Of a DNA stretch of 16,929 nucleotides, positions 1 through 7,471 are shown one piece after another. Positions within the stretch are counted from its first letter, which is position 1; each line of letters begins with the position of its first letter. The notes beneath the pieces are model-generated. The model searched no databases, was not told where the DNA came from, and saw nothing but the letters and a program-made list of their open reading frames with translations. Source of the DNA: JBCDJG01 sp038748065 (GTDB lineage Bacteria > Pseudomonadota > Gammaproteobacteria > Pseudomonadales > Halieaceae). Location of the stretch: NCBI GenBank assembly GCA_038748065.1, contig JBCDJG010000080.1:1-16929 (forward strand). Direction: 5' to 3'. The position numbers and the translations under genes were made by a program.

Positions 1-142
1 CCAATGGAACCTTGAAGAAACACAGGAGTAAAGTAGCAGCGTAAACCGCTTCGCTGCTGCTCTGGTGTGAAAACACCGGCTCAGCAAAAGCGGACAATTC
101 ATTTGCTATAAAAACCGGACAGTTCTACTTGCTAACAACACA
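1..142. mobile_element. probable right end of an IS21-like insertion sequence (partial)
   Basis: Two related direct repeats sit at 91-108 (CGGACAATTCATTTGCTA) and 116-134 (CGGACAGTTCTACTTGCTA), 25 bases apart, followed by AACACA. IS21-family elements are known for multiple short terminal repeats and a terminal CA. The CA at 139-140 or 141-142 would be the element tip. Reading frame 2 from the window start encodes a nine-residue tail (QWNLEETQE) ending in TAA at 29-31, which could be the end of an istB-like gene lying mostly outside the window. A short hairpin (AGCAGCG at 35-41 with CGCTGCT at 52-58) lies between. Family assignment rests on repeat architecture only; no transposase is visible. 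Confidence 0.38.
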
Positions 143-172
143 CGGGCTACGCGGCGGCAATGCATTGATTTT

Positions 173-201
173 TAGTCAGTTTCGGTAAGTGGCCCCATAA
201 T
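173..201 (+). promoter_or_regulatory. possible sigma70 promoter for yqaA-like gene
   Basis: TAGTCA at 173-178 (4 of 6 to the -35 consensus) and CATAAT at 196-201 (5 of 6 to the -10 consensus) are separated by 17 bases. A transcript from here would have a short leader before the ATG at 253. It lies just outside the putative IS end, so the gene would not depend on a promoter in the element. Confidence 0.35.
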
Positions 202-252
202 TGTGACGCGTTAAACTCCCGCCACAGTCAAGCGCAGAGTAAATGACCGTAA

Positions 253-672
253 ATGGAAGCCTACCTCGGCCTCTTCCTCGCCGCCTTTTTGGCCGCCACC
301 CTGGTTCCCTTCTGGTCGGAGGCCATGTTCGCCGGGCTGTTAACGGCAGGCTACGACCCAATGGCCCTGCTCATCTGGGCCTCTGCCGGCAATACGCTTG
401 GCAGCGCGGTGAACTATGTGCTGGGCCGCTATTTGCTGCATTTTCAGGAGCGCAAGTGGTTCCCCTTCAAGGCCGAAGCGCTCGAGCGTTCCCAGCGTTG
501 GTTTCAGCGCTGGGGGGTTTGGTCAATGCTATTCGCTTGGCTGCCGGTGGGCGGTGATGCGCTGACCTTTATCGCTGGGGTGATGCGGGTGAAGTTCTGG
601 CTATTCGTCCTGCTCGTCGCGATTGGCAAAACCGCGCGCTACGCGGTGCTGGCGGGCTTGTTGAGCCTCTAA
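253..672 (+). CDS. yqaA: YqaA-family (DedA/VTT-like) inner-membrane protein
   Basis: The product has 139 residues, about the usual size for YqaA. It is hydrophobic throughout, with segments near residues 3-25, 35-58, 87-108 and 112-135. The diagnostic stretches are GNTLGSAVNYVLGRY (residues 46-60) and WLPVGGDALTFIAG (residues 95-108), with the conserved Gly-Gly-Asp that resembles the re-entrant region of DedA/VTT proteins. DedA relatives act in the inner membrane in lipid-carrier flipping or membrane homeostasis; the exact role of YqaA is not settled. The ATG at 253 gives the canonical MEAYLGLF start, although no clear Shine-Dalgarno precedes it. It stands alone, with the probable IS end upstream. 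Confidence 0.85.
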   Translation: MEAYLGLFLAAFLAATLVPFWSEAMFAGLLTAGYDPMALLIWASAGNTLGSAVNYVLGRYLLHFQERKWFPFKAEALERSQRWFQRWGVWSMLFAWLPVGGDALTFIAGVMRVKFWLFVLLVAIGKTARYAVLAGLLSL

Positions 673-721
673 CGTGGCGAGCCCCTCCTTCGGGATGCTC
701 TCTGCGCTTTTCGTAACACGA

Positions 722-749
722 TTGATACCCTTGCGGGGTGCGCCATGCT
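722..749 (+). promoter_or_regulatory. possible promoter upstream of the exported VPALG protein
   Basis: TTGATA at 722-727 (5 of 6 to -35) is followed after 16 bases by CATGCT at 744-749 (3 of 6 to -10). A second -10-like TACACT lies at 755-760 without a good -35. Weak, from consensus matching by eye. Confidence 0.22.
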
Positions 750-791
750 AGGCCTACACTCAACTCGTCCTGAGCTCTAGGGGAGCAAACC

Positions 792-1340
792 ATGGGTATT
801 CGTTCGCAGTTTATGGCAAAAACCCTGGCCGCCGCGCTGCTGTGCTTTGCAGGGCCTGCGATGGCTGGGCAATCCGGTGCCATTATCACCTTCCAGCCGC
901 TAGGCGGAGTGGGCGTTCCCGCGCTGGGCGCCATACCTCTAATAGCGCTTGCCTCATTGCTGGCACTTGTCGCCTTCCGGCTGCTGAAAGAGCGGCGCAA
1001 GGGCGGCACCTCCGCCGTAGTCGCGGCGGCAACCTGCGCGGCCCTGGCAGCCGGTTCCGGTGGGATCGTGCTCATCGAAGGGGCCCAAGCCGGGGCCGCA
1101 GGTAGGGGTACACTCACGCTCGGTATCGACGATCAGGACAGCGTGATCGACATCTCCAACAGTAGCGGCGCCTACATGATCGTGAACGGCACGGAGCTAA
1201 CGCAGCGGATTTCGAGCATTACAACCGATGGCGGCTGCATAATTCTTAGACACGGCGCAGGACCACCCCCCTGCTCAATAGGCACGGTGCTCGCGCCGGG
1301 CGAATCCTGCAACCTTGATCTGGCCTGCGGCGCATCGTAG
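792..1340 (+). CDS. exported protein with mid-protein exosortase-type signal (midcut-by-XrtH-like)
   Basis: The product has 182 residues. Residues 1-25 form a signal peptide ending AMA/G. Residues 42-46 are VPALG, followed by a hydrophobic span (47-62) and a basic cluster RLLKERRK (63-70). This is the motif-membrane-basic layout of the IPTL/VPxL sorting signal recognised by exosortase H, but placed in the middle of the protein rather than at its end. A second hydrophobic stretch covers about 73-96. A C-terminal domain follows with cysteines at 149, 161, 173 and 179. The arrangement fits what I recall as the midcut-by-XrtH family. The start is supported by AGGGGAG at 779-785, six bases before the ATG. 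The substrate role is inference: no exosortase gene lies in the window. Alternatively it is simply a bitopic membrane protein. Confidence 0.6.
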   Translation: MGIRSQFMAKTLAAALLCFAGPAMAGQSGAIITFQPLGGVGVPALGAIPLIALASLLALVAFRLLKERRKGGTSAVVAAATCAALAAGSGGIVLIEGAQAGAAGRGTLTLGIDDQDSVIDISNSSGAYMIVNGTELTQRISSITTDGGCIILRHGAGPPPCSIGTVLAPGESCNLDLACGAS

Positions 1341-1491
1341 GGATTACTCACCGCCCGCTAGATGGCCAGGGCCAGGCACTGAACCATTACACGTTGCTTT
1401 CCCGGCCAGACTTGCTGGGCGATGGATGCCCGGCTTATTTCCGGAGGCGGCAGGCTGACAGCCGTCTCACGAATACTCTCAGGAACTACCC

Positions 1492-2955
1492 TTACGCTTC
1501 GTAACCCGGCGGGTGCGGCACAAAATCGAGCACCGCAGTAATCTGCCGCGCAACCGCCAGGGCGGTTTTATCCTGCAAGTAATCCGCGACCACCTGCACA
1601 CCAATGGGTAAGCCCTCACTGGAAAGCGCCACGGGCACCGCCGTGGCTGGCAGCTCGGCGTTCAGGGTGAGCCCAGCCCAGCCGAGAATATCGAGGTAGG
1701 GCCGCTGCTCGCCATTGACCGTGAGCGTGCGCTCAAACTGGCTGCCCTCCTGGTTGTGAGGAAAAGCGGTGACAAAGGCACAGGGGCACAGCACCGCATC
1801 GTAATCTTTGAAAAACGCCGCCCAGGCCGCCTTGAGGTGCTGGCGCTTTTCCATCTGCCGCACCCAGTCACGCTGGTGCGCCGCAATGCCGCGGGCCTGC
1901 TGCATCACAAAGCTCTCGTCCGCCGGATCGCTCGCGGCTGATAGCTCCTTCATCGCCTCAAAAACTGCATCGGGCATACCCCCACCGATAGCGGCAGATA
2001 ACATAAAGCCGTAGTTGCTCAGGTTGTCTTCGAGATTGATCGCCGGCCGCGCCTCAAAATCCACACTCGCGCCCGCAGCAGCCAGCGCCTCACCCGTGCG
2101 GAGAATCGCCTCACGAATTTCGCTGTCGACCGGGCAAAAGTCGTCATCTGCCCAGACGGCGATTCGCATGTTGGCCAATGACGCCTTGGGCGCGGGTGGC
2201 AGCTCGATACGGTAGGCCACGGCCTCTTCAGGATTGAGGCCGACCAACAGGTCGAGCGCCTGCTCCAGATCATCCACACTGGTACCAATAGGCCCGACGA
2301 CGGAGAGATCCGCCTCGCTCAGTGTGCCCTCGCCCGGCGGCAAGTGCCCACGCTGCGAGACGATGCCATAGCTGGGCTTGTGCCCGAACACGCCATTGAA
2401 GTGGCTGGGCGTGCGAATGGAGCCGCCGATGTCGCTACCCAGTTCCAGCGGCGTGAGCCCAGCGGCCACCGCCGCACCCGCCCCGCCGGAAGAACCGCCG
2501 CAGGTGTGATCCGTATTCCAGGGGTTGTTGGTGGTGCCATACACCTCGTTATAGCTCTGCAGATCGGCGCTCATCAGGGGCACGTTGGTTTTACCAAAGA
2601 TGATGGCGCCGGCATCCACATACTTTTGCACCGCCAGGGCATTGGCGCGAGGAATGTTCTCGCGGCACTCCGGAATACCGCCCACGGTGACCAGGCCCTC
2701 GGTGCAGAAGGCATCCTTGATGGTTAAGGGCACTCCGTGCAGCGGGCCCCAATCATCGCCTGAGGCTGCCGCAGCATCTGCCGCCTTCGCCCGCTTCCGG
2801 GCCCGCTCCAGATCAAAGGCCACCACCGCATTCAAACCCGGGTTGAAGCGCTCAACGCGATCAAGGAAAAACTCAAGCACCTCGCTAGCGCTCAGGCGCT
2901 GCGCTTTGATGTCGCGGGCCAGCGTAAAGGCACTGCGATAGAGGATGTCTGGCAT
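1492..2955 (-). CDS. amidase (amidase signature family)
   Basis: The product has 487 residues, normal for the amidase signature (AS) family, which hydrolyses carboxamides with a Ser-cisSer-Lys triad. The triad is visible: Lys80 in PLTIKDAF, cis-Ser155 in CGGSSGGAGA and nucleophile Ser179 in GSDIGGSIRTP. Spacings of 75 and 24 residues match fatty-acid amide hydrolase and other family members. The C-terminus carries the expected AELPATAVPVALSSEGLPIG region. There is no signal peptide, so it is probably cytoplasmic. AGGAG (complement of 2961-2965) lies five bases before the ATG. No GatC or GatB neighbour is present, so a stand-alone amidase is more likely than tRNA-dependent GatA. The substrate cannot be told from sequence. 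The 151 bases downstream (1341-1491) show no gene and only short weak inverted repeats. Confidence 0.92.
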   Translation of the reverse strand: MPDILYRSAFTLARDIKAQRLSASEVLEFFLDRVERFNPGLNAVVAFDLERARKRAKAADAAAASGDDWGPLHGVPLTIKDAFCTEGLVTVGGIPECRENIPRANALAVQKYVDAGAIIFGKTNVPLMSADLQSYNEVYGTTNNPWNTDHTCGGSSGGAGAAVAAGLTPLELGSDIGGSIRTPSHFNGVFGHKPSYGIVSQRGHLPPGEGTLSEADLSVVGPIGTSVDDLEQALDLLVGLNPEEAVAYRIELPPAPKASLANMRIAVWADDDFCPVDSEIREAILRTGEALAAAGASVDFEARPAINLEDNLSNYGFMLSAAIGGGMPDAVFEAMKELSAASDPADESFVMQQARGIAAHQRDWVRQMEKRQHLKAAWAAFFKDYDAVLCPCAFVTAFPHNQEGSQFERTLTVNGEQRPYLDILGWAGLTLNAELPATAVPVALSSEGLPIGVQVVADYLQDKTALAVARQITAVLDFVPHPPGYEA

Positions 2956-3017
2956 GGGGGCTCCTGGTGGCAGGCTGAAAGGCCGCCTAGTTTACGCCGC
3001 CTCCGATGCAAGGGCTA

Positions 3018-3092
3018 TGGCCAGGCCAGGCCGGGCTAGTTCAGGCCGGGTAAGGCCAGCTCAGGTAAGGCCAGGTCAGCTCAGGCAAGGTG
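3018..3092. repeat. degenerate pentanucleotide tandem repeat (consensus AGGCC)
   Basis: About 15 contiguous five-base units can be read in a single register from 3018 to 3092. They include AGGCC five times, with variants AGGTC, AGGTA, AGCTC, GGGTA, GGGCT and AGTTC. A higher-order period of 20 bases is visible as CAGCTCAGGTAAGG (3057-3070) and CAGCTCAGGCAAGG (3077-3090). The tract fills the space between the divergent amidase and DUF1993 genes. It keeps an open frame on the plus strand that could be misread as an N-terminal extension of DUF1993. Confidence 0.75.
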
Positions 3093-3151
3093 GCGGGCCC
3101 ATGCAGATGCAGTACACTGCCCAACCCAACCTGGCTACCGGAGTCTCTGTT

Positions 3152-3658
3152 ATGGACCTCAGTTTTTACGACCTCAGCATCACCAGCTACCTGCAGACGC
3201 TGGATGCCGTTTCCAGCATTCTTGAAAAAGGCGCCGAGAGCCTGAAAGCCCCGAATGAGATGGTGAACCACCGCCTGGCCCACGACATGCTGCCCCTGAG
3301 CTTTCAGATTCGCTCGGTGGCGCACCACTCCCTTGGCGCTATCCGCGGCATCGAGGCGGGCCAGTTCGGGCCGCCGCCCAGCGTTCCCGACATGGACTAC
3401 GCGGGCCTGCAAGCCCACGTCAGCGAGGCGGCCCAGGCGCTGCGCGATTACGAGCCCGACGCCGTGAACGCCCTGGCTGACAAAACCCTGGAGTTCAAAG
3501 CCGGCTCGCTCGAATTGCCATTCACAGCGGTTAACTTTATCGAGAGCTTCTCCAAGCCGAATTTCTACTTTCATGCGACGACTACCTACACGCTGCTGCG
3601 CATCGCAGGCGTGCATATAGGAAAGCTCGACTTCATCGGCACCCCGCGCGTCGGCTAG
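3152..3658 (+). CDS. DUF1993 family protein
   Basis: The product has 168 residues, the usual length of DUF1993, a helical family distantly resembling DinB-like proteins and of unknown biochemical role. Recognisable parts are the N-terminal FYDLSITSYLQTLDAVSSIL, then PLSFQIRSVAHHSL, and the C-terminal motif around PNFYFHATTTYTLLR with the ending GKLDFIG. The ATG at 3152 is chosen over the in-frame upstream start at 2945 because GGAG at 3140-3143 lies eight bases before it, because family members begin here, and because the longer form would translate the pentanucleotide repeat. No signal peptide is present, so it is probably cytoplasmic. It is followed immediately by the DUF1415 gene, suggesting co-transcription. 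Confidence 0.85.
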   Translation: MDLSFYDLSITSYLQTLDAVSSILEKGAESLKAPNEMVNHRLAHDMLPLSFQIRSVAHHSLGAIRGIEAGQFGPPPSVPDMDYAGLQAHVSEAAQALRDYEPDAVNALADKTLEFKAGSLELPFTAVNFIESFSKPNFYFHATTTYTLLRIAGVHIGKLDFIGTPRVG

Positions 3659-3707
3659 CGCCGATGAGCAGCAGCTTAATGAAGTAGTACAGGCCACCCG
3701 GCGCTGG

Positions 3708-4214
3708 GTGCAGGAGTTTGCCGTTGGCCTCAACCTGTGTCCCTTCGCCAACAAGGAACTACAAGCCGGCCGTGTGCGCTTCAGCGTAAGCCAGGCCGAT
3801 TCGCTGGAGGGCCTGCTCCACGATTTGCACGAAGAGCTGCTAAAGCTCGAACAAGACGATGCCATTGCCACCACAATGCTGATCCACCCCGACTGCCTGC
3901 AGGACTTTGATGACTACCTGGACGGCCTGAACCTTGCCAACGGACTGCTGGATTCCCTGGGCTACAACGGCGTGTTCCAGATAGCCGGCTTTCACCCGAA
4001 CTACCGCTTTGAGGGCACGGCAGCGGATGCAGCAGAGAACTACACCAACCGCACGCCCTACCCCACCCTGCACATCCTGCGTGAGGCCGACCTCGAGCAG
4101 GCCATCGACACCTATGGCGACACTGGCGAGATCCCCGAGCGCAACATCACCCGCCTGCGTACCATGGGCTTGGCACAGATCAACAACTTGCGCCAGGCTT
4201 GCCTGCCCAGTTGA
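3708..4214 (+). CDS. DUF1415 family protein, N-terminus uncertain
   Basis: The product belongs to DUF1415, a proteobacterial family of unknown function. Landmarks are VGLNLCPFA (residues 6-14), the TMLIHPD region, FHPNYRF, and ENYTNRTPYPTLHILRE with a C-terminal ERNITRLRTMG. The frame stays open upstream to 3621 and encodes DEQQLNEVVQATRRW just before the GTG at 3708, which looks like the conserved family N-terminus. That segment has no ATG, GTG or TTG in frame. An ATG at 3664, five bases after the DUF1993 stop, is in another frame and ends after seven codons. The GTG start given is therefore the only ordinary in-frame choice, but it probably shortens the protein. A small frameshift, a sequencing error or a rare start are alternatives. 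A decayed copy of the 3' end lies at 13484-13633. Confidence 0.8.
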   Translation: MQEFAVGLNLCPFANKELQAGRVRFSVSQADSLEGLLHDLHEELLKLEQDDAIATTMLIHPDCLQDFDDYLDGLNLANGLLDSLGYNGVFQIAGFHPNYRFEGTAADAAENYTNRTPYPTLHILREADLEQAIDTYGDTGEIPERNITRLRTMGLAQINNLRQACLPS

Positions 4215-4225
4215 TATCGTGACAC

Positions 4226-4240
4226 GCGATGAGCCATCGC
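4226..4240 (+). other. small hairpin after DUF1415
   Basis: GCGATG (4226-4231) pairs with CATCGC (4235-4240) around a three-base loop, 11 bases after the DUF1415 stop. No T run follows, so it is not a textbook intrinsic terminator. The remnant copy near 13646 keeps the left arm but has lost pairing in the right arm. Confidence 0.25.
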
Positions 4241-4331
4241 CTGCCTCGCAGGGCCGGAATGCCGCCGCAGAAGTCCAGCCAGCAGCCGGGGCTAGCCTCC
4301 AATTTGCAGTGGCCTGATGAATTGAGGCGGA

Positions 4332-7300
4332 TCACCCGCTTTCAGCCACAGCTCCGATGTCTGCCTGGGGGGTGTCTTCAACAGGGCCAACGGGCGCGCC
4401 ATCCAGCCGATAGAACGTCGCATAGAGAACCGGCACGAACACCATAGTGACCACCGTCGCGAAGCTGAGCCCGCCCATGATGGTAACGGCCAGCCCGGTC
4501 CAGAAACCATCGGCCAGCAGGGGTATGACACCAAGTACGGTGGTCGCGGCGGTGAGCACGACGGGGCTCAGGCGGGACAGGGTGGCCATAATAAGTGCGT
4601 CATAGCGTTCAAGGCCTTGCTCGAGGTAAATGTCCACCTGGTCAAGGAGCACAATCGAGTTCTTGATCATCATGCCTACCAGACTCATCGCGCCAAGCAG
4701 CGCGACAAAGCCGAAGGCGGCACCGGACAACAGCAGTCCAAAGCTGATGCCAATGACAATAAAGGGCAGCGCACACAAGATAATGAGCGGTGGGCGGTAG
4801 GCATTGAACAGCGCGACGACGATAAGCGCCATGACGATGACGGCCGGAACGACGCCGGGGATAAGTGAGGCCTGTGAGTCCTCCGTGCTCTCCGTTTCAC
4901 CGCCCCATTCCATGCGGTAGCCCGGCGGTAGATCCAGCACGGCGATTTCCGCCGCTACGGATTGGCGCAGAGAGGGTAAGGTCACGCCCGCAACGGGATT
5001 TGCCTGCACGGTGATGGTCCGCCTACGATCCCGGCGCCCGATGATCGGGTCTTCCCAAACGGTGAGGATACCTTCGGTAACCTGAGCCAAGGGCAGCGAA
5101 TCCGTTGTGTTGTCCGGCTGAAGCTGCAAAGCGCCTAGATTGCCAACCTGAGCACGCTCAGCTTCGACGCTGCGCAACTTGATCGGTATCAGCTTGTCCG
5201 CCTCTCGATAGGTACCAACTTGACGTCCGTCATAGGCGCGCTTGGTGGCGTCCGCCAGGTTTTCGCGCGTAACGCCGGTCGTGCGGCCCTGAAGCTCACT
5301 GTACAGTGGCGCCAGCGCGGGAGTGCGCTGGCGCCAGTCGGTCTGCATAACACCGGCCAGAGGTGAGGTGCGCAGGATACCCAGCACCTCGTCCGCAAGG
5401 CCACGCAGCACCTGCGGATCGGCAACGGCCGGCCCGCTAATTCTGAGCTCGAACTTCCAGGAATCCGAGGGGCCCACCCCATACTTGCGGACCGGGACCA
5501 GAGCATCCGGGAGCGTCTCCGACAGCCAGGGCGTCAGTTCGTCAATCAGCGCGTCGATGTCTTTGGGGTTGTGGACATTTACAATCACCTGGCCATAAGC
5601 CGAGGACTGGCCCTCGGGCTCCACAGGCAAGTAGAAACGGGGCGGCCCCGCACCGATGAACGCACTCACGTTGGCGACGCGCTCATCGCCTAGCAGCCGC
5701 TCTTCGATCAGGGCAATATCGCCGGACGTTTTCTCAACTCGCGTGCCCTGAACCTGCCACACGTCGATCATGAACTTACTCATGGAAGAATCGGGAAAGA
5801 ACAATTGCTTCACGCCGGTGAAGGCCAGCATAGCGGCCACCAACAGTGCCACCATGGCTGTTACGGTGAGGAAGCGAAAACGAACAGCGCCCTCCACAAT
5901 ACCCTGAAAGCGCCGGTAGAGCGGGCTGCTGAAGGATTCGCCGCCGGTTTCCTCCGGGTCTGGGTCCGGCAGCATGTCCATGCACTGGAGCGGCGTCAGT
6001 GTGACGGAAATCAGCCAGCTCATGAGCAACGAGATCGCGACCACGCTGAACAGCGAGGCACAGTACTCCCCGGCGTTTTCATCCGACGCGGCTATGGGAT
6101 AGAAGGCCATGACGGCGACCAGCGTGGAGCCTAACAGCGGCATAGAAGGCACAGACGCTGATTCGATAGCTGCCTGGGTGCGTTCTGCGCCTTGTTTAAG
6201 GCGCACAGAAAAGCCATCCGCCACCACGATGGCATTGTCCACCATCATACCGAGGGCAATGATCAGCGCACCCAGAGACATTCGCTGCAGGTCGATACCG
6301 AACAGATTCATTAGAAGGAAGGAGCCAAGGATGGTTCCGATCAACGCCAGCCCAATCACTATCGCCAGGCGCCAGCCCATACCGACCGTAATGACCAGAA
6401 TCACGATGGCCACGGCCTGGGCAAAACTCTCAAGAAAGCCGTTCACCGAATCGGAAATGACGTCTGACTGCCAGTGTACCCTGTCTACTTCGATACCCAC
6501 GGGCAAGGTCGGTGTCAGCTCCTTAAGACGTGCATCGATGCGCTCCCCCATATTGACCACATTGACTCCGGGGATATTGCTAATCGACAGGGCAATGGCC
6601 GGCCGACCATTGAAGCGCAGCAGCGTGCTGGGCGGGTCTTCGTAGCTGCGGCGAACATCAGCCAAATCGCGTATGCGGACGAGTTCCGAGGCGCCGGACC
6701 TGGATGCGCGATCTGTCGCGCTGGGTGTGATCGTGAGGCTGGCGATGTCCTCGACGGAATCAAAATCACCGGTCGGTGCAATACGAATGCGCCTGTCCTG
6801 CATGTCGATGTTGCCGGCATCGACGATGGCGTTCTGGTTCGCCAGCGTCTGTTCGAAGGTATTTTCGCTGATGCCCATTTGACTGAGGCGGCTTTCCGAG
6901 ACCTCGAGAAACACCACCTCCTCCTGGGTGCCCCAGAAATCGACCTTGGCCACGCCCTCGGTAAGGGATAGTTCTCGTTTCAGCTGCTTGGCATATTCTT
7001 CTAGTTCTGCATAGCTGTAGCCGTCACCCACCAGGGCGATTACATGGCCGTACACATCGCCGAATTCATCATTGATGGAAGAAGCGACCACGCTCGGTGG
7101 GAGATCACTTTGTACATCGTCTACCTTGCGCCGAAGTTCATCGAACACCTGCGGAATCGTGTCGCTGGTAAAGCTTGGCTTGATGTTGACCGTAACAATG
7201 GACACGCCCGGCATGGACAGCGACTCAATGTTATCAAGCTGCTTAAGCTGTTGAAGCTCCAGCTCGATGCGATCAGTGACCTCCAGCTCCACCTCCTCGG

Positions 7301-7466
7301 CGCTTGCGCCGGGGTAGAGGGTGGTCACTTTGGCGGTTTTGATCGTGAAGTCCGGGTCTTCCAGCTGTCCTAGCTGAAAGAAGCTGGCAAAGCCTGCCGC
7401 CATCAGCACCACGGCCGTAAAGTAGGTAACAGCCCGGTTGCGAACAGCAGTTTCTGTGACAGACAT
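4332..7466 (-). CDS. RND efflux pump inner-membrane subunit (HAE1 type, TriC-like)
   Basis: The product has 1044 residues, typical of RND permeases, which export compounds using the proton gradient in complex with an adaptor and an outer-membrane channel. The first membrane helix (about 13-33) is followed by two large periplasmic loops and the two blocks of helices (about 345-540 and 860-1020). The proton-relay region in helix 4 reads LGALIIALGMMVDNAIVV, with Asp410 and Asn411 where AcrB has Asp407-Asp408. The helix-10 lysine is Lys935 in GMMIKNSIVLLD. The ATG at 7466 is chosen over an upstream in-frame start at 7547 because AGGGGAA (complement of 7475-7481) lies eight bases before it and MSVTETAVRNRAV is the usual N-terminus. 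It starts five bases after the adaptor stop, so they are one operon. Substrate unknown. Confidence 0.93.
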   Translation of the reverse strand: MSVTETAVRNRAVTYFTAVVLMAAGFASFFQLGQLEDPDFTIKTAKVTTLYPGASAEEVELEVTDRIELELQQLKQLDNIESLSMPGVSIVTVNIKPSFTSDTIPQVFDELRRKVDDVQSDLPPSVVASSINDEFGDVYGHVIALVGDGYSYAELEEYAKQLKRELSLTEGVAKVDFWGTQEEVVFLEVSESRLSQMGISENTFEQTLANQNAIVDAGNIDMQDRRIRIAPTGDFDSVEDIASLTITPSATDRASRSGASELVRIRDLADVRRSYEDPPSTLLRFNGRPAIALSISNIPGVNVVNMGERIDARLKELTPTLPVGIEVDRVHWQSDVISDSVNGFLESFAQAVAIVILVITVGMGWRLAIVIGLALIGTILGSFLLMNLFGIDLQRMSLGALIIALGMMVDNAIVVADGFSVRLKQGAERTQAAIESASVPSMPLLGSTLVAVMAFYPIAASDENAGEYCASLFSVVAISLLMSWLISVTLTPLQCMDMLPDPDPEETGGESFSSPLYRRFQGIVEGAVRFRFLTVTAMVALLVAAMLAFTGVKQLFFPDSSMSKFMIDVWQVQGTRVEKTSGDIALIEERLLGDERVANVSAFIGAGPPRFYLPVEPEGQSSAYGQVIVNVHNPKDIDALIDELTPWLSETLPDALVPVRKYGVGPSDSWKFELRISGPAVADPQVLRGLADEVLGILRTSPLAGVMQTDWRQRTPALAPLYSELQGRTTGVTRENLADATKRAYDGRQVGTYREADKLIPIKLRSVEAERAQVGNLGALQLQPDNTTDSLPLAQVTEGILTVWEDPIIGRRDRRRTITVQANPVAGVTLPSLRQSVAAEIAVLDLPPGYRMEWGGETESTEDSQASLIPGVVPAVIVMALIVVALFNAYRPPLIILCALPFIVIGISFGLLLSGAAFGFVALLGAMSLVGMMIKNSIVLLDQVDIYLEQGLERYDALIMATLSRLSPVVLTAATTVLGVIPLLADGFWTGLAVTIMGGLSFATVVTMVFVPVLYATFYRLDGAPVGPVEDTPQADIGAVAESG

Positions 7467-7471
7467 GGCGC

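Noticed and set aside
569..1117. 182-residue minus-strand open frame
   Set aside because: It is antisense to the yqaA-like end and the VPALG protein, with no family resemblance; the plus-strand frames have motifs and a Shine-Dalgarno.
2945..3151. 69-residue N-terminal extension of DUF1993 from an ATG at 2945
   Set aside because: It would overlap the amidase start and translate the AGGCC repeat. A good GGAG site fixes the start at 3152.
3041..3874. 277-residue open frame on the minus strand
   Set aside because: It lies antisense to the DUF1993 and DUF1415 genes, crosses the pentanucleotide repeat, has no ribosome site and reads as low-complexity Ser-rich sequence. It is a high-GC shadow frame.
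4617..4900. Charged low-complexity open frame (EHNRVLDHHAYQTHRAKQR)
   Set aside because: It is antisense to the RND membrane helices; this composition is the usual mirror of hydrophobic codons.
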